NCBI RefSeq assembly: GCF_049243985.1
Contig: NC_135369.1
Location: 21,478,533-21,542,532 of the forward strand
DNA: 64,000 nucleotides
Direction: 5' to 3'
Source: Paroedura picta
Taxonomy: Eukaryota; Chordata; Lepidosauria; Squamata; Gekkonidae
Shown here: one piece after another, positions 52,301-63,007 of the stretch
Layout: every line of letters starts with the position of its first letter
How positions within the stretch are numbered: the stretch's first letter is position 1
Position numbers and translations under genes: made by a program
The notes under the pieces: generated by a model
Database searches by the model: none
Told to the model about the DNA's origin: nothing
The model's input: only the letters and a program-made list of their open reading frames with translations

Positions 52301-55300
52301 GTGAGAGCAAGGAGCTAAGATGACCGTAATGGTTTTATCCCGTTCTTCCTCTGAGGAGGTTGTCCCCATTTTATATAGGTCAGATGAGAGAGAGTGGCTG
52401 CCCAAGGTCCACCAGTGAGCTTCCGGGTTCAGTAGGGATTTGAACCTAGGTTTTCCAAGGTTAGCTTGACTTGTAAAATGAGAATAGGGACAAGGGCATT
52501 CATTAGCCTGCGAATTTGCTTGCACACTAATCCTCTTTTTAGATTCTTGAGATTTCCTTGTCTGCAGAATTTATATTGGTGGGAGCATCCTCTACAATCA
52601 GGGGTAGTCAACCTGTGGTCCTCCAGATGTTCATGGACTACAATTCCCACGAGCCCCTGCCAGCAAATGCTGGCAGGGGCTTGTGGGAATTGTAGTCCAT
52701 GGACATCTGGAGGGCCGCAGTTTGACTACCCCTGCAGTGTGGTATAGTGGCTCTTCATGCCACAGAAAAGTGATCATCAGAGTGTTCATACCACAATAGT
52801 GCTACCTTCTCATTTTTAAAAAGTTTTCCCCCTGTTTCTTTGAGATGCAGGATTCCACGGGGCACGTTCAGCCTGGAGAAGAGGAGACTGAGAGGGGACA
52901 TGATTGTTCTCTTTAACTATTTGAAAGGTCCCTTGGAGGAGGGCAGAGAGTGGTTTCTGTTGGCAGCAGAGGATAGGACTGCAGTAATTGGTTTAAACAA
53001 TGTGTAGAACGGTACTAGCTAGATATCAGGGGAAAAAATCACAGAGTAGTTCAGCAGTGGAATCGGCTGCCTAAGGAAGTGGTGAGCTCCCCCTCACTGG
53101 CAGTCTTTAAGCAGGAGTTTGACAGATACCTATCATGGATACTTCACACTGATCCTGCATTGAGTAGGGGCTGGACTAGATGGCCTGTATGGCCCCTTCC
53201 AACTCTTACGATTCTATGAGTCTAAGAATTCTCACTTGACAAATTCTCTGTCCTACTTCAAGGGGAGAACTCCTGTGCCTTTCTTATCTGGTCATCCTAC
53301 TGAGAAAAATAAACAGATTCTTCAAGTATTACATTAATTATATAATATATGATACCCATCTTCAAGTATTTAAAAGGCTGTCTTGTAGAGGTTGGAGTAG
53401 GGTCGTTTTCTCTTGCCCCGGAGGGACAGACCAAAACCATTGGGATGAAATTAATTCAAAAGAAATTCCATCTAAACATCTGGAAGAAGCTCCTGGCAGT
53501 TAGAGCGGTTTCTCAGTGGAACAGGCTTCCTCGAGAGGTGGTGGGTTCTCCATCTTTGGAAATTTTTAAACTGGATTTTAAGCTGGATAGGCTTCTGACA
53601 TAGAGGCTGATTCTATAAAGGTTCAAGGGGGTGGCAGGTTACAGTGGATGAGCGATAGGGTTGTGAGTGTCCTGCATAGGGCAGGGGGTTGGACTAGATG
53701 ACCCAGGATGTCCCTTCCAACTCTATGATTCTATGACTTGCTATATTTTTTAATGGAGTGGTTCCAGAGGCTGTCCCTTTCTTGTGCTTGTCCCATTTCA
53801 GACAGCAAAAACCTACAGAGACAGAAGAAGGTACCGTGCAAATCCAGGAAGGTGAGTAATTCAGCCCCCTCCCACAGTGCCTTTCTCACATTCCATTTTG
53901 GAGGACAGTACCAGCTTCCTCAAACTCTCCCTAGAAGCTAAAACAACCAGACTCAGGCTATTATGCGAAGACAGGCAAAAGACAATAATGTTAGGAAAAG
54001 AGGGCCTAACATGAGATGGGTTGACTCAACAAAGGAAGCCATGGTCCTCAGTCTTACAAGACCCAAGCAAGGCTGCCAAGAACAGGACGTTTTGGAGGTT
54101 GCTAGTTCATAAGGTCACCATAAGTTGGGAGTAATCATCCAACTTCCTGTCCCAGTTGCATCCTTCCTCCCTTCCCCTAAATTCATTTTTGTTGATTAAA
54201 TTTATACCTTGCCTTTCTGTCCATATGATGACATTGGCAGAACCAAGACTGTATGAAGATGAGTACAAAATTAGTAAATGAGTACAAAATTAGCAAAAGT
54301 CCCTGTGGAAAGTAGCGTTGAGCCAGTGCAGCAGAGGCCCTTGGCCCTTTCCTGTATGCTAATTGCTGAGTGTCCCATACAGATGTTGTCCCAGTTGTTG
54401 GCTTGGCTGGCAGTGTGGAAGCAGCTGATAAGCGACAGTGTCCCTTCCCCTCTCCCCCCCCCCTTTGCGGCGTACCTTTTTCTTCTTTCCTTAAGGTGCA
54501 GTGGCAACAGGTGAAGATCCCACCAGCGTGGCTATTGCCAGCATCCAGTCAGCCACAACCTTTTCTGACCCAAACATCAAGTACGTCTTCCGAACAGAGA
54601 ATGGGGGTGCTCAGGTGAGATGTGCTCACTTCTCTCGGCGAGTGGAGTCCTTTCCTCCAGTTTTGACAGTGTGCCTGGAAATGGAGAAAAGTATGGAGTA
54701 GTGCATGCCCTGAATGGTTGTTTTATTTATTCATTATTATATTCCTTCCATCCATCCATCCATTAGTTGCCCCTCTCAGCATTAAAATATAAAACTAACC
54801 TCGAATTATATTTGTAACCGCTCCTGCAGAGCGGATAAAATAAAGCAGTAAGGGCTGTGTGGGCGGAGAGAGGGCGGGGCCTGTCCATGATAGTAACTCG
54901 GAGGGGCCAATCAGGAGCCAAATAGAATGTGTAGACATATTTTACAGTGCAAGTAAGAATGGAATGGAAAAATCAGTTACACTATGGACTGGAAGTGGTG
55001 GTTAAGAGGGGCGGTTTCTAATCTGGCGAGTTGGCTTGATTCTGAGCTCCTCCTCATGCAGCCAGCTGGGTCACCTTGGGCTAGTCACAGCCCTGTTAGA
55101 GCTGTTCTCACAGACCAGGCCTGTCAGAGCTCTCTCAGCTCCCACCTCCCTCACAGGGTCTCTGTCATGGGGAGAGGAAGGGAAGGTGATTGTAGGCTGC
55201 TTTGAGACTCCTTTGGGCAGTGAAAAGCAGGGTATAAAACCCAACTCCTCTTCTTCCATTGCAAAGAACTATGCGTATGACTCCAGTCTCTATGCTGGTG

Positions 55301-58300
55301 TGATAGTTGACGATGATGATGGCTTGCCTTCTTCCTGTCACAGAAAGATGGTTCCACAGCTTTCCTGGGAGGCCTCTTGTTCAAGTGCTTGGTCAGGTCC
55401 TTGTATGCAGTGTGTCCACATCACACACCATCTTGGGACCATCTTTCTCAGCTCTACCCTTTACTAGTATCCAAAACACACCCTGTCTTTCACCCGTTCT
55501 ATAGAAGACACTAGCGTGCACCCTCTAACAAAAAGAGACTACACTTTACCAGATTTAAATCATGTCACCTCGTGTGAGAACCCTCACACCCTCAAGATGG
55601 CCTTGCATTTCCATTTGTAGGGCTCTATTTTCCCTGCCAGGCTTTATGGTTTTCCTTTTGCATAAATTTCCCAGGAATATTTCAGGACTTCAGCAAGGAG
55701 TCCTAACTCCCAGGAGATGAGACAGGAGGTATTGAGACGGAGATATCTACGGCGGGCCTGGGTTCTCAGGCTTGCTTCCGGAGACACTCTGAAGAAGTCC
55801 TTGTGGTCTTTTCTCTAGCTGATGTATAGGGTGATACAGGTAGCTGAAGGGCAGCTGGACGGGCAGACGGAGGGCTCCGGTGCCATCAGCGGCTATCCTG
55901 CCACGCAATCCATGACACAGGTGAGTGCTGCTTGGCTTAGGCAGAAGGGGAAGGGGATGGATCGCAGAAGAAGCGCAATCTCGGTCACAAATTAAAGATT
56001 GACCACTGCATGTCGGTCAGGAGAGCTTTATTCGTTACCAGCCACCCTGAGCCTTTGGCAAAGGGCGGCATATATAGATTATAAATAAACGAAATAGACG
56101 TGGCAGCTGAAGGAAACTACAGTTTCTCCCCCCACCCCTGTCAAGTCCGTTTCTGTTTTGGCGGCTGCTGGTTGGTGGGGCCAGAGGCAGTTGGCCAGCC
56201 CTCTGAAAGACCGTTCTGAGGATATTCTTTCTGTCCTCTTTCACCTGGAATGGCCTATAGCAGGGGTGGCCAAAGTGTGGCTCTCCAGGTGTCCATGGAC
56301 TACAATTGCCTTGAGCATGTGCTGGAAGGGCATCATGGGAATTGTAGTCCATGGACATCTAGAGAGCCACACTTTGGCCACCCCCGGCCTATAGCATTGT
56401 ACTGGAGGGGGGGGGCGGCGCCTCACTCTTGTCACCTTTGCGTCTTCCCAGGCTGTCATCCAGGGTGCCTTCACCAGCGAAGATGCAGTCGAGACGGAAG
56501 CCGCAGCCACCGAGACGCACTACACGTACTACCCTGCCACCGCCGTGGCCGACACCAGCACTTCGGCTGGGGCAGGGACCACGGCCACGGCCGTGGTGAC
56601 GACCCAGAACTCAGACACCTTGCTCGGGCAGGCCGCGTCAACAGGCACCGGTCAGTCAGGTCGGCTTGTCCGTGAGATGGGCCCAAAGAGCTTCCTCTGG
56701 TCTGGCAATGAGCCTCCCTACTCCCTCCCCTCCATATAGCTATCTGGCCTTTGCATTTCGGAGTGGATGTGGGGGGATGCTTCCTTCTCAGCCTCCTGTC
56801 TCCCCACCGAGGTGGGACAAGTTGTATAAACTAACTGCTGAGGCCAATTCCTCCACTGCACAAAAGGCCCACCTGAATCCCCGGGAAACAAACTCCTTGT
56901 GCTTGGTGGGAACCCAGGGCAGTAATGACACTTAGCAATTGCTGCAGCTCCTCCAGGGCTGGGCGCCTCTTTCCCTGAAATCCTTTCTCTCGTTCTGAAT
57001 TTAGGGCAATTCTTTGTCATGATGTCCCCGCAGGAGGTTCTGCAGAGTGGGACGCAGAGGTCCATTGCTCCCAGGACTCACCCCTATTCCCCGTGAGTGC
57101 TCCTCCTCCTCCCTGCTGTCCCCCAGCCGCCCTCCCCTCCCGCTTGGGGCATTGGCCACCAGCATCTCCATTGTTCTCCCTCCTGGGAGCGACGTTAGCA
57201 GCACGGTCTTCCACTTGAGTGCACGTGGAGGCTGGCTTGAGAACGAGGGGCCGCTTGGAACCGGGCACTCGAGGGTGGGCCTTGCCTCTGGCTTGCACAA
57301 GCAGTAAAGTTGGGTATTCTCTCTCCACCCCCCCCCCCCCCCCCGGGCAGAAAGTCTGAAGCTCCACGAACGACTCGGGATGAGAAGCGCCGAGCGCAAC
57401 ACAATGAAGGTAAGCTGCGAGGTGTTCAGCTGGGTTCCGAAAATGAAAGGTTGGCCCTGGTTCCAGCACATAAGGGATCTCCCCTTGCTTGCCTTTTTTC
57501 TCAGCTGAACCATCCTAAGCGGTGTTGCCTGATCCTCTTACGGCAGCTACTCTGTCCCTCAATTGTTTGCCTTCTCCTGCGTCTTTTCCAAGCCGTACAG
57601 GGGTGATCAAACTGTGGCTCTCCAGCAATCTGTGAACTACAATCCCCATGAGCCCTTGCCCTTTCCGTAACTGACCCCCGTCATGCAGATTTCTTGATTT
57701 GCTCTCTGGGGTAAAGTTCAGACTTTAAATATAGGGGACAAGCGAGTTTGCTTTTGGGAGACGGAGTGGTGGGAGGAGCAAAGATTTGATGAGGCATAAC
57801 TAAATTCCTGCTTCCAGGATTCCAATTGCCCAGAATGGGACAGTCTTCAGGGGAAGCACAAAGTGTGTAGCTGTCTAGTTACAGTGGGTGGCTTTGCCAC
57901 CGCTTGCTACAGGTGGGGTGGGATGGAGCGTGAAGAAGGAGAAGAAGAGTTGGTTCTTATATGCCACTTTTCCCTACCCGAAGGAGGCTCAAAGGGGCTT
58001 ACAGTTGCCTTCCCTTTCCTCTCCCCACAACAGACACCCTGTGAGGTGGGTGAGGCTGAGAGAGCTCTGACATTCCTGCTTGGTCAGAACAGTTTTATCA
58101 GTGCCGTGGTGAGCCCAAGGTCACCCAGCTGGTTGCATGTGGGGGAGTGCAGAATCGAACCCGGCATGCCAGATTAGAAGTCCGCACTCCTAACCAGGAC
58201 ACCAAACTGGCTCCCTGACGATCTCCCAGGTTCATTCTGGCTCACTGTTGTATCTGATCCACGTTAAGTGGGATGATCACAAATCCCTCTTTCTCAGTCT

Positions 58301-61085
58301 GTGGTGTTCGTTTTCCTCCCTGTCTCACAGTGGAGCGGCGGCGCAGGGACAAGATTAACAACTGGATTGTGCAGCTGTCTAAGATTATCCCAGACTGTTC
58401 AATGGAGAACACCAAATCTGGACAGGTGAGGGGGCTCGGGTTGGTCTGTATCTAGTGTGGAGGCCATCTCCCTGTGCCACCGTGTGCCCTGTAAATTGGG
58501 CCCGTAAACACAGCAGCCAGAGTCCTTGTACCTGGTCCATGCATGAAGGAAATGGTGGAATCTGGCGTTTGGTGTGGGAGGCAGGATGGAGGAAGCCCAC
58601 CTAAGTAGCGCATTTTGTTGTTGTCGAGGTCAGCTGGGAGAAGGACGTGGGGCGAATATTTTTCTCTCTCAGCGGTGAGAAATATTAAATGCAAGAGCCT
58701 TACTGGTGGAATCATAGCATTTGAGGCCATAGCCGCCCCCTGCCTGCGCTGACAAGGCAATTTTTTATCCTTGGCAGGGAACAGTTTCTGCCAACTGGAA
58801 TCATAGAATCATCGAGTGGGAAGGGACCTCCAGCGTAATTTAGTCCAACCCCCTGCCACACAGTGCAAGAAATTCACACGTGTCTGGCAGCCAAAATCTC
58901 CAGCTCCTTAACCACTAGAATAATAGAGTTGAAAGGGACCTCATGGGTCACTATCCATGAGGAGGCGAGTTAGAATTGCGCTGGAGTGGATTGAAAACTT
59001 AGATATTAGTATTTGGGGTGGGGGTGGGATTGCCCAGTTTGCCTGCATAACCCTTGTACCTACTTGGCTACATATTTTATATGCTTCCTGTGTGTAACCC
59101 TGCCATATGAGCGATAAATAAGCAACCTTGCTGCTCAGAGGTTCTTGGATTCTGTTCAGGAATCACAACAAAGCACAGCTTGTTCTAACTGCAGTTGCAT
59201 ACCGTGACCGTGGTTGGAGTTTCCATAAGTGCCAACTGGCAAGCCACGGTTTAGAACAGGCTTTCTCAACCAGGGTTTCACGACAGCCCTGGAAGGGTTT
59301 CCTGAATGGCTGGGCATTAATTCCTATCTATTATTACACTTGTTAAACATTTATCTGGTGATACGACCATATATGGCCATGTCAGTCTGTTCCACCCCAC
59401 CCCCAAATGGCCAACGATGGGCCTGGAGGGGGAGGGGAGGGGACCCAGGTGATTGTGTCCACAGCTATGCTTCCCAACCATATTCTGCACCACTGTGCCA
59501 CTTCCGGGGCTTCTTGGTGCCCGAGGAATGTTTCAGGGGTTTCTCAAAGGTAAAAAAGTTGAGAGAGGCTGGTTCAGAACCAGGAGTCTACTCACCAGCT
59601 CCTGGTTCCTTGTGAAGTCTGAACTGACAAGCCATAGTTAAGGGCCATTGCAATCGGCACCTGAAGTGAGCTTGGACTTCTAGAGTGAAACCCCTGCTTC
59701 TAGCCATGATCACGTATTCTGGTTTGCCAGTCAGCAGATCTCTCTCTGCCACCCCCTCCCCTCCCCCCCCCAGTTCAGACAACTTTCCCAACAACAATTT
59801 ATAGGCTCACTTCATATTCTGGATCTGAGAATTTGGAAATCACATCAATATGTACTAAAGCTCCCCTTACCTGTCCTGGCATCAAGGCCTTTGAGGTCCT
59901 GAAAAATGGCAGAGGTGTCCTTTTATAGAACAGCCCTGTGTTTTGCCCCCCTATGCAGCACACGACAAAAGAGAGGCTGCTTGGGCCATTTTCCAGCTAT
60001 GAGGAGGGCAAGGTAATGCAGGGCAACCGTTTTGTGTGTCTGTGTGCGCGATTGAGTCGGTGACCGCAGCCATGGGAAAGGAGGGGCACATTGGAGCCAG
60101 GAGGAGTTGGCTGCCCCACCAGGAAGTGGCTCCCCGGGCTGGTAGGATCTCAGGCCATTGTTCCCCCCTCCCCTCCCCTCCCCCCCCCCCCAAGGTGTGG
60201 CTCTGCTTCTCCCTTGTCCAGCTGAACCTTCTGCTTCTGTGCAGAGTAAAGGGGGGATCCTGTCCAAAGCGTGCGACTACATCCAGGAGCTGAGGCAGAG
60301 CAATCTCCGACTGTCGGAGGAGCTGCAAGGGCTCGACCAGCTGCAGATGGACAACGAAGTGTTGAGGCAGCAGGTAACAGCAGAGATCCCTGGGTAGCCA
60401 GGCAGGGAAGGTGGGAGGGAGGGATTCACCATGTACCCCTCACGCGTATTTGGGGCAAGTCTAAAACGGCATCTAGGGATTAGGATGCAGGGGAGAGATG
60501 GGCTTCTGGAGAGATCTTGCTTGCTGCACACGTCAGAACAGCCCTCCTTCTCTGTGTTAGCTTTTGAAAGGCTCAGGAGCCTCTTCCCCTTTGTGAGAAT
60601 GGCAGTTTAACATGCTAGCCAGTGTGCTTTAGGGCAGGCATGCTGCCTTCCCTGGATCTGGATCGGCACAGCTTTCAGGTTGAAAGAGGCCTCAAGGGTC
60701 ATCTAGTCCAACCCCCTGCAGAATGCAGGAAATTGACAACTCCCTGCCCACCCACACGGACTCCAGTCCCATGCTCAGATGATGCCCAGAATCCCTGGTC
60801 AGTCTGGCCTAGAGGAAATTCGCCTCCTGACCCCAAAGTAGCAATCGGCATTTCCCTGGGCATGCAAGCTTTGAAAAATCTTCAAGGTGGAATGGGTGAA
60901 GGGGGGGGTAGCGGGTCCTCTGCCCCCCCCCCCCGCTTTCCTCGCCCAGCCGCAGCTGATCCTCTTGCCTTTTTCTCTGTCCTCCTCCTGCCGGGCAGGT
61001 CGAAGAGCTGAAAAACAAGAACCTGATCCTGCGAGCGCAGCTGCGCCAGCACGGCGTGGAGATCATCATCAAGGACGCCCACTGA
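52293..61085 (+). CDS. USF1: USF1, upstream stimulatory factor 1 (bHLH-leucine zipper), complete
   Basis: CDS: 52293-52300, 53802-53851, 54496-54614, 55819-55920, 56452-56650, 57005-57092, 57351-57409, 58331-58425, 60245-60373, 60999-61085; 936 nt, 311 residues (human 310). USF1 binds CACGTG E-boxes as a dimer in the nucleus. The N-terminal part holds [34 protein letters not shown] and [31 protein letters not shown] precedes the basic region [18 protein letters not shown] (about 198-215), whose His206, Glu210 and Arg214 are the bHLH base-contact positions. The helix-loop-helix runs to about 257 and the leucine zipper to about 305. Differences from human are small: one extra Ala before the exon 4/5 junction, a diverged Thr/Ala-rich linker in exon 6, and DAH instead of NDSN at the end. 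Confidence 0.97.
52599..52734. mobile_element. palindromic MITE, copy 14: arms of two subfamilies
   Basis: The left arm reads CAACCTGTGGTCCTCC and the right arm ends GGAGGGCCGCAGTTTGACTA, the mark of the other subfamily. The flanks tctacaat and cagtgtgg share no target duplication. It lies in USF1 intron 2. Confidence 0.88.
52856..53218 (+). mobile_element. CR1 LINE 3' end (USF1 intron 2)
   Basis: ttcagcctggagaagaggag, then the end of ORF2 with several disruptions, tggatacttcacactgatcc, ggctggactagatggcctgt, and acgattctatgagtctaag at the terminus. Confidence 0.83.
53350..53738 (+). mobile_element. second CR1 LINE 3' end, different subfamily
   Basis: An 84-codon frame (53349-53603) gives [40 protein letters not shown]. 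The 3' UTR ends ccaactctatgattctatga. Head-to-tail with the previous copy, 130 bp apart. Confidence 0.83.
53802..53851 (+). CDS. USF1: USF1 exon 3
   Basis: Acceptor ccatttcag, donor gtgagt; 50 nt. It encodes [16 protein letters not shown], against human [16 protein letters not shown]. Confidence 0.93.
53935..54165 (+). repeat. L2-like LINE 3' fragment
   Basis: gggttgactcaacaaaggaa, ccatggtcctcagtcttaca, aggtcaccataagttgggag resemble an L2 3' end. Diverged. Confidence 0.5.
54496..54614 (+). CDS. USF1: USF1 exon 4
   Basis: Acceptor ttccttaag, donor gtgaga. It encodes [20 protein letters not shown] and then [12 protein letters not shown]. Human reads ENGGQV here, so one Ala is extra at the junction. 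Confidence 0.95.
54996..55256 (+). repeat. Sauria-SINE-like SINE in USF1 intron 4
   Basis: ggtggttaagaggggcggtt head, gccagctgggtcaccttggg, gtctctgtcatggggagagg, and the end gcagggtataaaacccaact. Confidence 0.78.
55819..55920 (+). CDS. USF1: USF1 exon 5
   Basis: Acceptor tttctctag, donor gtgagt; 34 codons, phase 0. It encodes [19 protein letters not shown] and [14 protein letters not shown], almost unchanged from human. Confidence 0.95.
56261..56386. mobile_element. palindromic MITE, copy 15
   Basis: Third subfamily. Perfect duplication gcctatag at 56253-56260 and 56387-56394. It ends 65 bp before the USF1 exon 6 acceptor. Confidence 0.88.
56452..56650 (+). CDS. USF1: USF1 exon 6
   Basis: Acceptor gtcttcccag, donor gtcagt. 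It encodes [20 protein letters not shown], then a Thr/Ala-rich linker diverged from mammals, ending [11 protein letters not shown] palindromic MITE lies 65 bp upstream of the acceptor. Confidence 0.94.
57005..57092 (+). CDS. USF1: USF1 exon 7
   Basis: Acceptor ctgaatttag, donor gtgagt. It encodes [20 protein letters not shown] and [10 protein letters not shown], the conserved USF-specific region before the basic domain. Confidence 0.95.
57351..57409 (+). CDS. USF1: USF1 exon 8 (basic region, first half)
   Basis: The acceptor cccgggcag follows a run of 17 C. Donor gtaagc. The 59-nt exon encodes [19 protein letters not shown], including the His of the E-box contact. Confidence 0.94.
57598..57668. 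mobile_element. palindromic MITE, left arm only
   Basis: CAGGGGTGATCAAACTGTGG followed by a diverged arm to gagcccttgccc. The right arm is absent. Confidence 0.65.
57938..58215 (-). repeat. Sauria-SINE-like SINE in USF1 intron 8
   Basis: gagttggttcttatatgcca, caacagacaccctgtgaggt, and the head complement ending aggacaccaaactggctccc. It lies 115 bp before exon 9. Confidence 0.8.
58331..58425 (+). CDS. USF1: USF1 exon 9 (basic region, helix 1, loop)
   Basis: Acceptor ctgtctcacag, donor gtgagg. It encodes [20 protein letters not shown] and [12 protein letters not shown], identical to human except for Asn in place of Ser in the loop. Confidence 0.97.
58799..58945 (-). mobile_element. CR1 3' UTR fragments
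   Basis: aatcatagaatcatcgagtg, gtccaaccccctgccacaca, then aataatagagttgaaaggga. Two short pieces, - orientation. Confidence 0.65.
59257..59571. mobile_element. hAT-like element (CTTTCTCAACCAGGGTTTC family), copy 3
   Basis: Same ends and centre as 32796-33118. Duplication gtttagaa / gttcagaa (7 of 8). It lies in USF1 intron 9. Confidence 0.85.
60245..60373 (+). CDS. USF1: USF1 exon 10 (helix 2 and zipper start)
   Basis: Acceptor cttctgtgcag, donor gtaaca; 43 codons. It encodes [20 protein letters not shown] and then the leucine heptads [20 protein letters not shown]. Confidence 0.96.
60676..60865 (-). mobile_element. CR1 3' UTR fragment
   Basis: aggttgaaagaggcctcaag, tcatctagtccaaccccctg, aatgcaggaaattgacaact; - orientation, USF1 intron 10. 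Confidence 0.65.
60999..61085 (+). CDS. USF1: USF1 last coding exon (zipper end)
   Basis: Acceptor gccgggcag; TGA at 61083-61085. It encodes [20 protein letters not shown] and EIIIKDAH. Confidence 0.96.
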   Translation, partial: VEELKNKNLILRAQLRQHGVEIIIKDAH

Positions 61086-62045
61086 CCTGCCACGGTCAGG
61101 CAGGGTCCTGCCCAGACCCCACCGCACTCTTCAACCCAGCAGAAGACGGGGGTCCTCTGTGTGTGTCCCCCCCCCTTCCTCGCCCCCGCCAGCCAGTGCT
61201 TCCAAGCCAGGCGCCCATTCTGACGAGCAGAGCCGGAAAAGCAGCCAAATCGGTCTGGGACCAGGGACTGACCTCAGGACTCTGCCTCCCCTCCTCGGCT
61301 TGGCCCCCCTCTGAGCCGGATGCTGCCTCTCTTGACAAAGTACTTCCTGTTTTATAGCTGAATTGTGTCCCTCTCGTCTCACCGTTCATTCCCCTCTTTT
61401 TCTTTCTTTGCCGAGCAGCAACACCCATCTGGGCACTCAACATGTCTGGCACATACGCGCATGCATGCAAAGTCACGTCGCCACGGTGCACGTTCCCCAC
61501 ACGTTCCCTCCCATCCCACCCCCCCACACACAAATAATTTCCAAAACGTCTGCATTGTCCGCGCCAAGGATCCTGCCGTGTCATAACCGTTCAGCCCACG
61601 GCCCGGCTGCCTTGCCGCCAGCACTCAGGCCCTGCTTTATGGCTTCCTCCGGGCCTCTCTTCCAGCCTGGCCTGGTCTTAACCCCGTTGAGCACAGAAGA
61701 CTGCAATCGGGGCTGTGCCTGGTAACCTCTCGCCTCGCTGCTGTAAGGCCAGGAAGGGGAAGTGGAGCCCTGCCCTCTTCGGAGAACCCAAGGCAGTGCC
61801 GGGAGACGCCCCTCCTGTGCCCTCCCCCTTCTCGATCTGAATCCTCCCCCCCCCCGCCCCCCAGCCAGATGATTAACTCCAGTCTTGAACCATGGAAGCC
61901 GAGTGCGAACGGAGGTGAGATCGTGCCGGAAGCAGAAACCGTCAGCCTCCCAGGGGCACTTTGGGATACCAACGTACTCGATTCACTTCTCCCTCCCCTT
62001 TTATAAAAAAGAAAAACAGTAATAAATTTCTAAATTAAAAAAGTG
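61086..62045 (+). other. USF1: USF1 3' UTR
   Basis: GC-rich, C-run-containing sequence between the stop codon and the polyadenylation signal at 62021. I see no repeat in it. Its length (about 0.95 kb) is similar to the mammalian USF1 3' UTR. Confidence 0.75.
62021..62026 (+). terminator. USF1 polyadenylation signal AATAAA
   Basis: AATAAA in acagtaataaatttcta, followed by A-rich and then GT-rich sequence (gtgtagcgg, gtggatgtttg) suited to 3' processing. It is the first AATAAA after the stop codon. Confidence 0.8.
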
Positions 62046-62391
62046 TAGCGGAAAAAACACTGGTGGATGTTTGCTTCCTGCTCGGGGGTTGCCGGTGGGC
62101 CTGGCTTGGCTTGTAGGGGCGGGGATGGTGGGCCTGGGGGCAGGATGGCCTCTGCTCTCACTCCTGGGCAGGGCAGCTGCAGCCCTTCCGAAGCATTCGT
62201 GCCAGGGAAAGTCAGAATGAGGGTGCCAAACTCTGGCCTCAGGCATTTTTTGGTAAGTGTGATGCCAGGCTCTCCTCTCCCTGTGTGTTCCCCAAAGGTG
62301 ACATGTCTCATGCCTGCCCTTCTGGGAGCGACCTAGTTTTTAAAGCTGGGTTTTTTTGGAATCTGTGTTTTACTGCCCAAAGGTGTCTTCG

Positions 62392-62667
62392 CTTCCTCTC
62401 CCCACAACAGACACCCTGTGCGGTAGGTGAGGCTGAAAGAGCTCTGTAAGAACTGTGACTGGCCCGAGGTCACCCAGCCAGCTGCGCGTGGAGGAGGAGT
62501 GGAGAATCCATCCCAGCCCTCCAGATTAGGTGCCACTACTCTTAACCACTCCACCAGGAAGGAGGAGGAGGAGTTGGTTTGGCTGCATGTGGAGGAGGAG
62601 CAGGGAATCAAACCCGGCTTGCCAGATGAGAAGTCCACACTCCTAACCACTACACCAAACTGGCTCT
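62392..62667 (-). repeat. two overlapping SINE copies
   Basis: One copy runs from cctctccccacaacagacac to ttaaccactccaccagg. A second begins with the tail aggaggaggaggagttggtt at about 62564, lacks most of the body, and ends ccactacaccaaactggctc. Confidence 0.72.
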
Positions 62668-63007
62668 CTGGAGAATAGCTGGAGAATAACACAGAGAGAA
62701 AGGATTTCTTTTTGCATGGAGATATTGCAAACCTTTTATTCAAGTATCCATGGGTGAGTGGCTTTTCATCACATGAAGTCTTTAAAAAAACATTGGTTCA
62801 TTCTAGCTCACCTCACTTGGCTGTGGGTCTCGGGCAGAGAAAGCCTGCTGATGGAGAACTGGAGCTGCCAGGAATTTGAACCCAAGTTTTCCGCTGCTGC
62901 CGTATTATGTGCTCTGAAAACTGCTTCCTCTGAGTTGTGTGACCATCAGCACATCACTGCAGGGTCACTTGCTCAGGCTAGCAGCCTCTGGGGACTTTCC
63001 CAGTCTA

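Noticed and set aside
57001-57513. 170- and 150-codon - strand frames over USF1 exons 7 and 8
   Set aside because: Antisense shadows of a GC-rich coding region.
61096-61584. 162-codon - strand frame downstream of USF1
   Set aside because: It lies in the USF1 3' UTR; low-complexity translation, no acceptor or family match.
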